This document shows, piece after piece, positions 41,901 through 50,787 of a DNA stretch of 64,000 nucleotides (its first letter is position 1; every line of letters starts with the position of its first letter). Origin of the DNA: Bacillota bacterium (GTDB lineage Bacteria > Bacillota > Bacilli > Paenibacillales > Paenibacillaceae); NCBI GenBank assembly GCA_023391635.1, contig JAEWAQ010000052.1, positions 1-64,000 on the forward strand, given 5' to 3'. The notes under the pieces were generated by a model. That model was not told where the DNA came from. It ran no database searches and saw only the letters and a list, made by a program, of their open reading frames with translations. Made by a program: the position numbers and the translations under genes.

Positions 41901-42247
41901 TCCACGCTGTTCGAAGTCAGTTTGAAGTCGGCGCCCTGATAAGCTGCCATCGCGGAGAAGTCTGCCGAATAAACCCGTTTTCCCCATGTGACGCCTTCGT
42001 CCTGCAAAGTGCCGGTATACCTGACCGTGGTACCCTGCCATACTCTGAAGCTCAAATCCGTCAGCGCATCGGTGGCAAGAACGTAGGCCATCTTGTAGTC
42101 GTTCTTGGTATACCCGCCTTGGCTGACCACGATTTCCGTTACCGTTCCCGCCGCATGAGCCGGCTGCACGCTGGCGGCAAAAGGCAGCGCCAGCGCGAGC
42201 GCGAGCAGCAGGGCAACGAACTTCACGCTTTTCCCTCGCATCGTCAT
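38957..42247 (-). CDS. Secreted modular glycoside hydrolase family 9 enzyme with CBM and F5/8 type C domains
   Basis: Secreted inverting endo- or exoglucanase-type enzyme acting on beta-glucan or a related polysaccharide. The product has a signal peptide ending AHA-AG, a CelD_N Ig-like domain (about 35-120), a GH9 (alpha/alpha)6 barrel (about 125-595) with GGWYDAGDYGQYGGNQ supplying the catalytic Asp and YQEYSVSIQAGMLY the proton-donor Glu, an Ig-like segment, a CBM11-like jelly roll (about 690-850), another Ig-like segment and a C-terminal F5/8 type C (CBM32-like) module (about 975-1096). The ATG at 42247 follows AGAGGAG; an earlier ATG (42265) has no clear ribosome-binding site. It sits last in the strand order after a sugar-binding lipoprotein gene, separated by a terminator. 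Confidence 0.88.
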   Translation of the reverse strand: MTMRGKSVKFVALLLALALALPFAASVQPAHAAGTVTEIVVSQGGYTKNDYKMAYVLATDALTDLSFRVWQGTTVRYTGTLQDEGVTWGKRVYSADFSAMAAYQGADFKLTSNSVESYLFPVQPNIWSDYLDEMTSFYRIQRKSISTADAIPSGYSDTVPSAKAYHAAGHLDDGMSPDGTTFHDLSGGWYDAGDYGQYGGNQWVAGEIALAYLRHAGNPVVAYDYDLNGIPDLLDEAKWGADFVIRQIDAFGGPLYRLRTTTDPAFNANANGWKHPEFATDGDPNTTGDNRIATHYDVGGAAKGAGMLAAVARAFDQANLDPTFVTDATNAAVIAYQYALTNVNDDSGSYRARGGVVNPLLWAEVELYKLTGDPAYKTAATSRVSVLSFADLQSTNYWDMRPMALAEFYPDADATTQAKIQDLLKQRVDYFMSTADDNPYGVLNEFKDFGVNEPHASYLGDLMRYYELFGDPAVLRAVKKGLYWVFGANPWNISWISGIGTDYTDFIHTRLDEEAYDPTNTGIVIPGAMIAGPNMRDTADKRSATPWYEDRPLRDDSGNQWRYQEYSVSIQAGMLYTLNALAAVDANPPGGQTPVEFAVVQPAHGDYVTGDVKIFARQQGLLDDAAYTFGGSAGAFSPMTESGGLYSAVVNVDSADVLSTQRVTIRGEEPSGGYTYSVAHFTKATDLPAVNTPLLYDDFDGNGTWGSGGSEWVNWFNQNGGSGGFGYADVDGRKVGKFTQNPAGSNSWAKFEPWHDVVDLSGYRYLTVTMKNPGYADTRIRLQIKDADSTHALGGTAWIDVPTTWTTYNFDLDAIAGFDKREAHIMLWLKQESGAYGEMLIDDITGTNALSGTAPTLTAAGVAPADGDEDDAFEFQATYTDADNQAPYRVQLVVDGVVRDMAETDALDTNFADGKTYSFSTKLPAGSHSYYFRTSDTTSDVVRTSVIAGPNVAVATSGPVNKALTATINSSSFFSTSFLPNFAKDGLTTTKWRSKNIVETHTIRLDLGSSQTVSRVVLRHAGAGGESVDLNTRDFIVETSANGSAYATQDAVTGNASDVTVHDFAPVSARYVRISIADPTNTSDNSARLYEFEVYE

Positions 42248-42279
42248 TCCAGCTCCTCTCGTCATTGTCCATCATTTAT

Positions 42280-42328
42280 AAAAACAAGAAGATGCCCGAG
42301 ACAAAGTTTCATTTCGTCTTGAGCATCC
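42280..42328 (-). terminator. Terminator of the second ABC transporter operon
   Basis: On the minus strand GATGCTCAAGACGAAA pairs with TTTGTCTCGGGCATC, with some G-U pairs, and is followed by TTCTTGTTTTT. It lies just after the binding-protein stop codon. Confidence 0.7.
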
Positions 42329-42350
42329 TCTTGGTGAACAACCTATGCAG

Positions 42351-43943
42351 TTACTTTTTGTTGGCCGTTACCCACTCGTCGATCTGCTTCTGCATCTCGG
42401 CTTGCACCTTTTCGATGCCTGCTTTCTTCAGCTTCTCGTTGCGTTCGTCGAGCATCTTGGACGGGTTGTCGACCGCTCCCGTGCTGATCGTGACGTATTC
42501 GGCCACGATGGCATTCAGCTGGGACAGCTCGTTCTTCACGTTCGTATCGTCGAAGTAGAAGCCCAGCAGCGGGAAACGCGTGACCTCATCGTTGTATTTC
42601 TTGAATTGCTCGTAGATGTCGTCCGGTTCGCCCGGTCTCAAATAGTTGATCATCTGATTGCCGAGCACCCAGTTGATCGCGGTCGCATAGCCGGAATCCG
42701 GAATCAGCTCGATGCGGTTGTCGCCGACCTTCTTGTAATGCGTGCCTTCGATGCCGTTGACGATCAGGTTGATGACGTAAGGATCGGTGTGCAGGTAGTT
42801 CAGCACCATCATCGCTCTGGCCGGATCGCCGGACGTTCTGGAAATCGACATCTGCGCGGAGGTGACTTTTTCCGTCGTGACCAGCGGTTCGGCCAGTTGC
42901 TTCGCCACCCATTCATACTTCTGCTGCGATGCGATATGCTGCTGGATTTCCGTCCCCGGCTTGTAGGAGGAGCGATTCGACCAGATTTTGCCCTGCCGCA
43001 TGATTTGAACGTACGGAGTTTTGCTAATGGCCGCATCCTCGTTGATGTAACCCGATTTGTAATAGGAACGGTACAACTCGTATTCCTTCTTGTTAATCGC
43101 CACGATCTCGGGATCAAGCACGGTTTTCACCTTCATGTCCGCGGCCTTGAAATCCATGAGGAACAGCGGCACTTGGGTTCCGCCGACGCTCGGCACCGGT
43201 CCGACTTCCCTGTAATCCGAATTCGTTTCGTACATCAAGTAATCCATCGGGTTGTTGGACCAGACGTACTGGCCGAGAATGTCCGGTTCCTTCTCTTTCA
43301 TCAGCTTGAGCCAAGGCTCCAGATCGGCCATGCTGTTGATGGACTGGTAATCGATCGCGTACTTGTCCACCAGGTCCTTGCGGAACACCAGCGCTTTGCC
43401 CTGCGTGATTTCCTTGTTCGTCGGAATCGCGTACAGCTTGCCCTTATAACGCGGCCCTTCCAGGTACAATGGATGTAGATTGTCCTTGATTCCCTGTCCG
43501 TACTTGTCCAGCAGTTCGTCCAGTTCCAGATAAGCGCCCTTCGTGACGTTGCTCCAGAAGCCTTGCGACGAGCCCGAGAAGATAAGGTCGAACTTCTCGC
43601 CGGTATTGATCATCAGCTCCGTCTTCTGCTTGTACGAGCTCGGATCGATCGGACGCAAGTCGATCGTGGCATTGATCTTGTCCTTCAGGTACTCGTTCAA
43701 TTTCTGCTCGACCGCTACCTCGTCCTTCTGCGGAATATCCAGGTAGACAATTGACACCTCGTACGGCTTGAGCGTTTCTTTCGGCTCCTCTTTCGGCGTT
43801 GCGGATGCGTCTGTACCCTTAGCCGACTCGGACGGCTTCGCCGATTCGCTGCCGGCATTGTTGCCGCCTGCGCAAGCCGTGAGAATCAGGACGAAAGCCA
43901 GGACGATCGAAACAAAGGAAATCCGTTTATTGCTCGTTTTCAT
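42351..43943 (-). CDS. Extracellular sugar-binding lipoprotein of the second ABC transporter
   Basis: Solute-binding lipoprotein partnering the two permeases upstream. The 530-aa product has a lipoprotein signal (KRISFVSIVLAFVLILTAC, Cys at about residue 24), a Ser/Glu/Lys-rich linker, and the LplA-type binding fold including NNPMDYLMYETNSDYREVG. The frame extends 20 codons upstream, but GAGGAGG lies 7 nt before the ATG at 43943, and the signal peptide starts there. The GH9 enzyme and the sulfatases around it suggest that its ligand is an oligosaccharide released from a sulfated or complex polysaccharide. Confidence 0.88.
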   Translation of the reverse strand: MKTSNKRISFVSIVLAFVLILTACAGGNNAGSESAKPSESAKGTDASATPKEEPKETLKPYEVSIVYLDIPQKDEVAVEQKLNEYLKDKINATIDLRPIDPSSYKQKTELMINTGEKFDLIFSGSSQGFWSNVTKGAYLELDELLDKYGQGIKDNLHPLYLEGPRYKGKLYAIPTNKEITQGKALVFRKDLVDKYAIDYQSINSMADLEPWLKLMKEKEPDILGQYVWSNNPMDYLMYETNSDYREVGPVPSVGGTQVPLFLMDFKAADMKVKTVLDPEIVAINKKEYELYRSYYKSGYINEDAAISKTPYVQIMRQGKIWSNRSSYKPGTEIQQHIASQQKYEWVAKQLAEPLVTTEKVTSAQMSISRTSGDPARAMMVLNYLHTDPYVINLIVNGIEGTHYKKVGDNRIELIPDSGYATAINWVLGNQMINYLRPGEPDDIYEQFKKYNDEVTRFPLLGFYFDDTNVKNELSQLNAIVAEYVTISTGAVDNPSKMLDERNEKLKKAGIEKVQAEMQKQIDEWVTANKK

Positions 43944-44019
43944 TGTTGCCCTCCTCGTTTTTTTCTTCCTATAGAACAGCATCCGACGCCTGCGCGCCGC
44001 CATGCCGAATCTACCTTGC

Positions 44020-44934
44020 TCAGCCTTTCACGGCGCCGACCGTCAAGCCTTTGACGAAATATTTCTGGAAGAACGGGTAGGCGATCAGCAGCGGTCCCAT
44101 GCCGACGATCGCCATCGCCATCTGCAGCGCTTCGTCGGGCAGGTCGGCAAGCAGCGTCAAATCCTGCGAAGCGGCCAATACGCTGTCCTTGAGATACTGG
44201 ATATTGTTCAGCACCCGGATCATCAGGAATTGCAGCGGATACTTCGACTCCGTGTTGATGAACAGCATGGCGTTGAACCAGTCGTTCCAGTAGTTGATCG
44301 TGCTGAACAGCGCCATCGTGGCCATGACCGGCAGCGACAGCGGGAATACGATCCGGAAGAAGATGCGCAGCTCGCCGGCACCGTCGATCTTGGCGGATTC
44401 GATCAAGGCGGGATGAATCGTGGTCTGGAAGAACGTCCGCATGATGATGACATTGAACGGGACGATCAGCAGGGGAACGATCAGCGCCAGATAAGAATCG
44501 CGGAATCCGAGCACCTGCGTATAGACGATATATTTGCTGACCAGACCGCCGTTGAACAGCATCGTGAAGAACAGATAGAACGTGAACGACGTCCGGTAAG
44601 GATAGTCTCTTCTCGACAACGGGTAGGCGTACAAGCCCATCAGCGCCACGCCGGCAATTGTCCCGAAGACGGTAATCATGATGCTGACTCCGTATCCCCT
44701 GAGCACGGTAGCCGAGTCGGTCAGCAGCGAACGGTAGGCGACGAGCGACCACTTGACGGGGATGAACCGGTAACCGTCGCGCGCCAGTGCGTCGCCGTCG
44801 CTTAGCGAGACGGCCAGCACGAGGATGACGGGGATGATGCAGGCGACGGCCAACAGGATGAAAAAAACGTGCAGCATCGCGTTCGACGCCGGCGAGATTT
44901 GATTGAAGCGGTACCGTTTGGCATGGCTGGTCAT
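44020..44934 (-). CDS. Carbohydrate ABC transporter permease (YtcP type)
   Basis: Membrane permease of a CUT1-type sugar importer. The 304-aa product has six TM helices (first at about 20-40), the ESAKIDGAGELRIFFRIVFPLSLPVMATM EAA loop and the usual C-terminal GPLLIAYPFFQKYFVKGLTVGAVKG. It is 18 bp downstream of the LplB-like permease gene and 76 bp upstream of the binding-protein gene. No ATPase gene is present in the cluster. Confidence 0.92.
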   Translation of the reverse strand: MTSHAKRYRFNQISPASNAMLHVFFILLAVACIIPVILVLAVSLSDGDALARDGYRFIPVKWSLVAYRSLLTDSATVLRGYGVSIMITVFGTIAGVALMGLYAYPLSRRDYPYRTSFTFYLFFTMLFNGGLVSKYIVYTQVLGFRDSYLALIVPLLIVPFNVIIMRTFFQTTIHPALIESAKIDGAGELRIFFRIVFPLSLPVMATMALFSTINYWNDWFNAMLFINTESKYPLQFLMIRVLNNIQYLKDSVLAASQDLTLLADLPDEALQMAMAIVGMGPLLIAYPFFQKYFVKGLTVGAVKG

Positions 44935-44952
44935 GTAGCTGTCCTCCTGTAT

Positions 44953-45870
44953 TCAAAATAAGGCGTTCTCGGGATTGATTCGTCTTACCGTGTAATTCGT
45001 CAGAAAGACGAGGATGAAGCCGACGACCGATTGCACGAGCGCGGCGGCCGAAGACATGCCGATATCGTTCAAAGTTATCAGCGCGCGATAGACGTAAGTG
45101 TCTACGACGTCCGTAGTGGCGTACAGGGAGCCCGAATTGAACGGCACCAGGTAGAACAAGCCGAATTCGGCATTGAAGATGCTGCCCATCTGCAGGATCG
45201 TGATAATGATGATGACGGGCTTGATCGTCGGCAGCGTGATCGAACGGATCTGATCCCACTTGGACGCGCCGTCGATGACGGCCGCCTCGTAATACTCGGA
45301 ATCGATGCCGGCAATGGCGGCAATGTAGATGACGGCGCCGATGCCTACGCTCTTCCAAGCGTTGACGAGAATCAGGATGAACGGCCAATACTCGGGTTCC
45401 GTATACCAGTCGATCGGCTCCATGCCGAGCCACGGCAACACGGAAGCGTTGATGAAGCCTTGTCCCTGATTGAGGAAAGCATACACCAGATAGCTGATCA
45501 CTACGATCGACAGGAAATTGGGGAGGATGAAAAAACTTTGATACAGCTTGGGGAAGATTCGCCCCTTCACTTCGTTGACAGCCACGGCGATCAGGACCGA
45601 TAGCGTCAAATTCACCGCCATGAAAGCAAGACTGTACAGCATCGTGTTTCGGGTAATGCGCCACAGCACGTCGGATTGGAACAGAAACTTGAATTTTTCA
45701 AATCCGACCCAGGGGCTGCTCAGAAACCCGTCGACGAAATTGATGTCTTTGAATGCAATGAACACGCCGAACATCGGCAAATAATTGTTCAGGAACAGGA
45801 CGAGCGCCGCCGGCAGCAGCATGAGCGTCAAATACCGGTACTTCCAGAATCGCGTGAACTTCAGAGCCAC
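44953..45870 (-). CDS. Carbohydrate ABC transporter permease (LplB type)
   Basis: First permease of the second sugar importer. The 305-aa product has the LplB hallmark KYRYLTLMLLPAALVLFLNNYLPMFGVFIAFKDIN and the EAAVIDGASKWDQIRSITLPTIKPVIII EAA loop. Two GTG codons are possible. The one at 45879 abuts AAAGGAA, while the one at 45870 is 10 nt from AAAGGA, so 45870 is preferred. It follows the YesM gene and its terminator on the same strand, as in many YesMN-controlled sugar operons. Confidence 0.9.
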   Translation of the reverse strand: MALKFTRFWKYRYLTLMLLPAALVLFLNNYLPMFGVFIAFKDINFVDGFLSSPWVGFEKFKFLFQSDVLWRITRNTMLYSLAFMAVNLTLSVLIAVAVNEVKGRIFPKLYQSFFILPNFLSIVVISYLVYAFLNQGQGFINASVLPWLGMEPIDWYTEPEYWPFILILVNAWKSVGIGAVIYIAAIAGIDSEYYEAAVIDGASKWDQIRSITLPTIKPVIIIITILQMGSIFNAEFGLFYLVPFNSGSLYATTDVVDTYVYRALITLNDIGMSSAAALVQSVVGFILVFLTNYTVRRINPENALF

Positions 45871-45904
45871 GATGCGCACTTCCTTTCGGTCTGTATACTT
45901 ATTA

Positions 45905-45941
45905 TAAAAACAGGCGCCATCTCTAGCGATGACGCCTGTTT
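45905..45941 (-). terminator. Terminator after yesM
   Basis: AAACAGGCG and CGCCTGTTT, with inner CATC/GATG pairing, form a strong stem 14 bp past the yesM stop codon, followed on the minus strand by TTTATAATAAG. The sequence after the stem also contains TATAAT, which may serve as the -10 of the permease operon. Confidence 0.8.
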
Positions 45942-45954
45942 CCCAATTGATGAT

Positions 45955-47679
45955 CTATATTGTGATAGGCAATTCGACCGTGGCGACCGTCCCGCCCCCG
46001 TCCCTGCGCGCGTACCGGATTCCGTATTCGCTGCCGTAATGGAGCTGGATGCGCTTGTGCACGTTGCGTATGCCGTATCCTTTGTCCGTACGGGTTCCGT
46101 TCAAGATCTCGCTTAGCATCTCCATGTCCACGGGGGCGAACCCGTTATCCTCGACAACGAGCCGAATATGGTCTCCCGACCGCCGGACGCGCACCCACAT
46201 CTGGCCTTCGCCGTCCATGTGGCTGATGCCGTGGAAGATCGCATTCTCGACCAGCGGTTGGAGAATAACCTTCAATATCGTAAAGTCGAGCACGCCTTCT
46301 TCGATGTCCCACGACACTTCGAACGCGTCGGGATAGCGGATTTCCTGCAATCGGCAATACGCCTGCACATGGTCCAGCTCCTCCCGGATCGCGATCAGCT
46401 GCCTGCCTCTGCTGAGGCCGATTCTGAGCAATTGGGACAAGTCCTTGACCATGGCGCCGACTTCGTGATTGCCGCTCTTGATGGAGTACCAGTAAATCGA
46501 ATCCAGTGTGTTGTAGAGCAGGTGCGGCGTGATTTGCGATTGCAGCGTGGTCAGCTCGATCTCTCTGCGCCCCAGCTCGATCACGTATTTCTCGTCGATT
46601 TCCTGGTTCAGACGGACGGTCATCCGTTGAAAAGCGTCGTACAACAGGCCGACCTCGTCGCTGCGCTTCGGCCACTGCATCCCGTCCCTGCCCGAGCCGG
46701 GCTCGTATTGGCGCGTGAACGATACGAGCTTGCCGAGCGGCTTGATGATCAATCTTAACAGATACAAGACGTAAGCGAGCACGAGCACGATATAGATCAA
46801 CGAGGACCCTAACAGCATTTTTTGATAGGCGAGCAGCTTCCCTACGATCGCTTCCAGCGGGATCCGGTAGATGAGCGAGCTGCCGTTCTTCGCGCTGCCG
46901 GCGGCGACGATGAGCCATTCGCCGGATTCGTCATTCACGTATCGGTACCGTTCGGCGGCTTCCTCGTACAACCCGGAACGCCAATCGATCCGATCCTGTC
47001 CCGCTCCGACGCTCATCAGCAACTCCCGGTCCTGATTCAGGAAATAGATTTCGGCGCCTGCCGGCAGCTCGACCGACAGCAGATCCTTGTTCAATAAAAT
47101 TTCCAGATGCGAAACTTCAAGTACGCCGAGCGACAAGGCATTGTCGGCAGGGTCCAAGATGCTGCGGGAATACGTCACGTTAACGGCGCCCGTGCCCGCG
47201 TCGATCCGCTGGACGACGCCCGCGCCGCGCTCGGCGAGCGTTCGGCGGATCCATCGCTTGTCGTTCGCGTTCGCGTCGTAATAGACGAAGCCCGCGTTCT
47301 TCATCGGCGAGTACATCCCTTGCGCCAGATCGGGCGGCTTCTCCCGGTAGATCGAATAGACGGTCCCGTCGGAAGTGACCCGCTTCAGGATCGATTCCGC
47401 CGTATTCAGCTGCTGGAAGGTTCGGATGTTCAGCCAGAAATCCCGCTGGTTCCTGTCGCTGATGAATTGGTTATCGATGAAGGCGATCGTCGTGTCGTTC
47501 ACCGCCGCGATCGTCTTGTCCAGCGCGAACTGGTTTTGCCGCACCAGTTGGGCCATCGTCTTCCCCACTTCGCTGCGCGTCGTCTTCGACGCCTCCCGCA
47601 ACGACAGCCATCCGACGATCAGGAAAGGGCCGATGACGAAGACGATGAAGGAGAGGATGACTTTATCCCGCAATTTCAT
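45955..47679 (-). CDS. YesM-type sensor histidine kinase
   Basis: Membrane sensor kinase pairing with the YesN-like regulator encoded upstream. The 574-aa product has a TM helix at residues 7-25, an extracytoplasmic sensor domain of about 250 residues, a second TM helix at about 275-300, a HAMP domain, the His_kinase motif QSQITPHLLYNTLDSIYWYS with the phospho-His at about residue 378, and a HATPase with PLVENAIFHGI and GYGIRNVHKRIQLHYG. The open frame extends 137 codons upstream but that part is only the other reading frame of the regulator gene. The ATG at 47679 overlaps the regulator TGA (ATGA), so translation is coupled. Confidence 0.92.
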   Translation of the reverse strand: MKLRDKVILSFIVFVIGPFLIVGWLSLREASKTTRSEVGKTMAQLVRQNQFALDKTIAAVNDTTIAFIDNQFISDRNQRDFWLNIRTFQQLNTAESILKRVTSDGTVYSIYREKPPDLAQGMYSPMKNAGFVYYDANANDKRWIRRTLAERGAGVVQRIDAGTGAVNVTYSRSILDPADNALSLGVLEVSHLEILLNKDLLSVELPAGAEIYFLNQDRELLMSVGAGQDRIDWRSGLYEEAAERYRYVNDESGEWLIVAAGSAKNGSSLIYRIPLEAIVGKLLAYQKMLLGSSLIYIVLVLAYVLYLLRLIIKPLGKLVSFTRQYEPGSGRDGMQWPKRSDEVGLLYDAFQRMTVRLNQEIDEKYVIELGRREIELTTLQSQITPHLLYNTLDSIYWYSIKSGNHEVGAMVKDLSQLLRIGLSRGRQLIAIREELDHVQAYCRLQEIRYPDAFEVSWDIEEGVLDFTILKVILQPLVENAIFHGISHMDGEGQMWVRVRRSGDHIRLVVEDNGFAPVDMEMLSEILNGTRTDKGYGIRNVHKRIQLHYGSEYGIRYARRDGGGTVATVELPITI

Positions 47680-49313
47680 CCCGAGCCCTCCTCTTTTCGA
47701 AAGTCCGCGGGAGTGGTGCCTACATGCTTCTTGAATATTCTGCTGAAATGCTCCGGAGACTCGTACCCGATTTCGAAGGCGATCTCGTAACGCTTCTTGT
47801 CGGTATCCGCGAGCAGCCGCTTGGCGGCCTGCAGCCTCACGTCGGTCAGGTGGTCCCATAAATTGCGGCCTTTGATTTTTTTGAACAGGTAGCTGAGGTA
47901 AGTAGGGCTGATGTGAACGGCATTGGCGATGTCCTGAAGCTTCAAGCCTTTGTTTCCGTAGTGCCGGCGAACGTAATCCTCCACTTGTTCGATCAACGTC
48001 CGATCCCGCTGCACCAGGCAGTCCCGCAAAGCCGCGACGATCTCCCCGATATAGACCGGCAGCTCCTTCATCTTGTCCTCGATGGGGCAATCGCGAAAAT
48101 AGCCGTGGGGCTCGAATCGGCTCAGCTGTACGCCCGCATCCTGTCCGTGTTCGAGCAGCAGCCCGAACAAGCGGTAGGTCAAGATCCCGAAGCAGTTGTG
48201 AAACATCTCCTCCGACAGCTTCATTCGTTCCAGGCGGTCATTGAGCGTTTGAATCTCGGCTTCCGGCACCTCCGCCCCTTCTCCCGTCCCGGACAAAATA
48301 TGCGTCAGCAGCCGTTCGACATCGGCGAGCCAGGCGCTGTAGGTGATTTGAGCGGGCTTAATTTGATCTTCGTAGTGAAAGATCGCATGGTCCGGATGCA
48401 GCGCGCGCCAATCCGCCGCCTCGACCGCCTCCTTCATCAAGCCCGGCAAGCTGCGAACGCCGCGCCCGGCCGAGCTGATCCCGATCGTCGATTCCAGGTT
48501 CAAATAATCTTTCAGGTTCCGATACAGGTGATTCGCGAGCAGGTTCACCTGCGACTTATGCTGCAGGTTGCCGCCGTCGGCCTCGTCTTCTTCCAGCTGG
48601 AGCAGCACGAGCAACTGGTTGCCCAATCCGTAGAAGGCCGCCCCGCGCCAATCCCCCAGACTCTCTTCTACCACGTTCAACGAAGCGTATTTCAACAGCT
48701 TGCGGTCGCGCAGGTGAACGGCTTGGCTGCTGAATCCGCCTTTGCCGAAATCGGCTTCCAAACCAAGCAGCCGAAAACACGGGCCGGCAAGCGACAGGTC
48801 CAACCGGTTCAGCAACCACGACAGATCCTCTTCCGACAGCTGTTGATCGGTCACCAGCTCAAGCAGCGTCATGCTCCGATCGTCCCATTCGGCTCCGTGA
48901 TCGCGATTTTGCGACGAACGCCAGAGCAGATCGCTCTTTACCGTCTTTTGCGCCAGCGCCTGCCCGACGACCCGGAGCAGCTGCTGCAGGCCTACCGGCT
49001 TCACCAAATAGTCCTTGGCGCCGAGCCGCAGCGACTTCTGCGCAAAATCGAACTTCTCGTAGGCGGAGATGACGACAATCGGCAAATTCGGTTGCTCCGT
49101 CAATATCGCCTCCATCAGTTCGATCCCGTTCATCTGGCTCATCTGGATATCCGTCAATACCAGATCGAAGGCGTCCAGCCGGAGGTAATCCATCGCTTCG
49201 AAGCCGTTCAGCGCGGTTTCGACACGCGAAATATTCAGTTCTGAGGCGAGCAGATAGTCCTTGATGCCGGAACTGACGATCGGTTCGTCATCGACCACAA
49301 GCACTTTGTACAT
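47676..49313 (-). CDS. YesN-type response regulator with AraC output
   Basis: DNA-binding response regulator for the adjacent sugar operon. The 545-aa product has a receiver domain (VLVVDDEPIV, phospho-Asp in LVLTDIQMSQMNG at about residue 56, ISAYEKFDFAQKSLRLGAKDYLVKP), a central linker domain of about 300 residues typical of the group, and a C-terminal AraC HTH pair (LQDIANAVHISPTYLSYLFKKIKG and RYEIAFEIGYESPEHFSRIFKKHVG). GGGGAGG lies 6 nt before the ATG at 49313, while the TTG two codons earlier touches it, so 49313 is used. Likely targets are the permease-binding-protein operon, the GH9 gene and the sulfatase operon. Confidence 0.93.
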   Translation of the reverse strand: MYKVLVVDDEPIVSSGIKDYLLASELNISRVETALNGFEAMDYLRLDAFDLVLTDIQMSQMNGIELMEAILTEQPNLPIVVISAYEKFDFAQKSLRLGAKDYLVKPVGLQQLLRVVGQALAQKTVKSDLLWRSSQNRDHGAEWDDRSMTLLELVTDQQLSEEDLSWLLNRLDLSLAGPCFRLLGLEADFGKGGFSSQAVHLRDRKLLKYASLNVVEESLGDWRGAAFYGLGNQLLVLLQLEEDEADGGNLQHKSQVNLLANHLYRNLKDYLNLESTIGISSAGRGVRSLPGLMKEAVEAADWRALHPDHAIFHYEDQIKPAQITYSAWLADVERLLTHILSGTGEGAEVPEAEIQTLNDRLERMKLSEEMFHNCFGILTYRLFGLLLEHGQDAGVQLSRFEPHGYFRDCPIEDKMKELPVYIGEIVAALRDCLVQRDRTLIEQVEDYVRRHYGNKGLKLQDIANAVHISPTYLSYLFKKIKGRNLWDHLTDVRLQAAKRLLADTDKKRYEIAFEIGYESPEHFSRIFKKHVGTTPADFRKEEGSG

Positions 49314-49332
49314 AAGCAACCTCCCCGGAAAG

Positions 49333-49374
49333 ATGGAAATAGGCAGGGGCGAATGCTCCCATGCCTATTTCCAT
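49333..49374 (-). terminator. Terminator between the sulfatase operon and yesN
   Basis: ATGGAAATAGGCA and TGCCTATTTCCAT form a 13-bp stem with GGG/CCC pairing inside. It begins 7 bp after the sulfatase stop and ends 20 bp before the yesN start. The tail on the minus strand is only CTTTCC, so termination may be partial. Confidence 0.6.
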
Positions 49375-49380
49375 GCTCGG

Positions 49381-50775
49381 TTATCTTAACCGAAGCAGCT
49401 TGTATTGATGGAGCAGCTTGTCCTGATGTTCAGACATCCATGCCGCCAGGGAAAGGCGCATCTCCCGCAGCGTTTCGGCGGCGGCGGGTTCGCCCGCAAG
49501 GTTGTTCAACTCGTGCGGGTCAAGACGCAGATCGTACAGTTCGTCCGAATCCCCGCAATTGAATACGTACTTGTAATCGCCCTTGCGGATCATTCTTTGG
49601 GTGAACAGTACGTTCTCCAAGCCCGAACCTTCCGTGACGACGCAATCCGGCCAATCCAAGAGGCCGACGGCTGCCCGGGCGAACGACCTGCCGTCCACTT
49701 GTTCGCCCCGGCTCTCCGCGCCCGCCAGATCCAGGATCGTCGCATAGATGTCGCAGGAGCCGACGAACCCGGCCTCCCTTGCGCTCCCCGCTTGCGCCTG
49801 GGCCGGTTTGACGAACAGCGGCACCTTGCACGTCTCCTCGTACATGAAGAACGCCTTGTCGCACAAACCGCCGTGAATGCCGAGCGATTCGCCGTGGTCG
49901 GACGAGAAGAGGATGACGGTGTCGTCATACAGCCCGCTGCGCTTCAAGTAATCCAGCAGCCGTCCGATCTGTTCGTCGATCGCGCTTGTAAAGGCGAGGT
50001 AATGCTTGACCAGCGGCTCGAATGTCGACCAGTCCGCATCGTTCGCCCGCTTCACCTGATGAATCGACGGCTTCTTGTCGCCATTATCGTAGAAATTCGG
50101 CCAAGGGTCAATAACGGCGTCGCGGTAACGGTCCAGATGCTTGGTCGGCGCCAGGTAGGGTTCGTGCGGCCCCCAGAAATTCAGTTGAAAATAAAACGGC
50201 CGCTCTCTTGCCTTGAACCGGTCGATATAGTGAATGGCCCGCTCAACCAGAAAATAATCGACGGTCGCTTCAATCGGCGATATTTCTTCCGCCGCATAAT
50301 GTTCGTCGTAGTGGCCGGTCAGCTTGTTGCGGGTGGCATGCGTCAGTCCGTTGTCGGCCAGGTACTGCTTGTACTGCTCGAAAATATGCCCGCCCAAGCC
50401 GTGACCGGGAAAATCGTCCGCTTCGTAGCCGACGAGCGACGGCCCGTCGCCCAGATGCCATTTGCCGGTGTAGCCGATGCTGTAGCCCTGCGCTTGCAAT
50501 TTGCGGCTCAACAGCTCCGGTCCGTCCTGCAAATGCTGCACCAGATTGTTCGTCATCATCCCGGTTTTGGACGGATATCGGCCGGTTTGCAGCGAAGCGC
50601 GCGCCGGCGTGCATACCGCGCAGCTCGTATAGGCATTGTCGTAGATGACGCTGTCCGCGGCCAGCCGGTCCAGGTTCGGCGTCTCGCATGCGCGGCCGCC
50701 ATAGGCGGACAAGATGTCCGCTCTCAATTGATCGGTCAAGATGAACACAATGTTCGGCCGTTCCGATTTCTGCAT
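49381..50775 (-). CDS. Cys-type sulfatase (second)
   Basis: Type I sulfatase for a sulfated sugar. The 464-aa product has the RPNIVFILTDQLRADILS metal-binding start, the active-site motif C55-x-P57-x-R59 (formylglycine precursor), YTGKWHLGD at about residue 107 and VILFSSDHGESLGIHGG at about 295. There is no signal peptide, so it is cytoplasmic. AAGAGGTGA is 6 nt before the ATG at 50775, while the GTG at 50784 lies inside it, so the ATG is chosen. It is the last gene of a sulfatase, deacetylase-like, sulfatase operon and starts 12 bp after the preceding gene. CTPAR differs from the CSPSR motif of the first operon gene, so the two probably have different substrates. Confidence 0.9.
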   Translation of the reverse strand: MQKSERPNIVFILTDQLRADILSAYGGRACETPNLDRLAADSVIYDNAYTSCAVCTPARASLQTGRYPSKTGMMTNNLVQHLQDGPELLSRKLQAQGYSIGYTGKWHLGDGPSLVGYEADDFPGHGLGGHIFEQYKQYLADNGLTHATRNKLTGHYDEHYAAEEISPIEATVDYFLVERAIHYIDRFKARERPFYFQLNFWGPHEPYLAPTKHLDRYRDAVIDPWPNFYDNGDKKPSIHQVKRANDADWSTFEPLVKHYLAFTSAIDEQIGRLLDYLKRSGLYDDTVILFSSDHGESLGIHGGLCDKAFFMYEETCKVPLFVKPAQAQAGSAREAGFVGSCDIYATILDLAGAESRGEQVDGRSFARAAVGLLDWPDCVVTEGSGLENVLFTQRMIRKGDYKYVFNCGDSDELYDLRLDPHELNNLAGEPAAAETLREMRLSLAAWMSEHQDKLLHQYKLLRLR

Positions 50776-50787
50776 GGTCTTCACCTC

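Noticed and set aside
47680..48090. 137-residue N-terminal extension of the YesM frame
   Set aside because: This stretch is an alternative frame of the YesN gene. YesM has a TM helix right after the ATG at 47679, which overlaps the YesN stop as ATGA.
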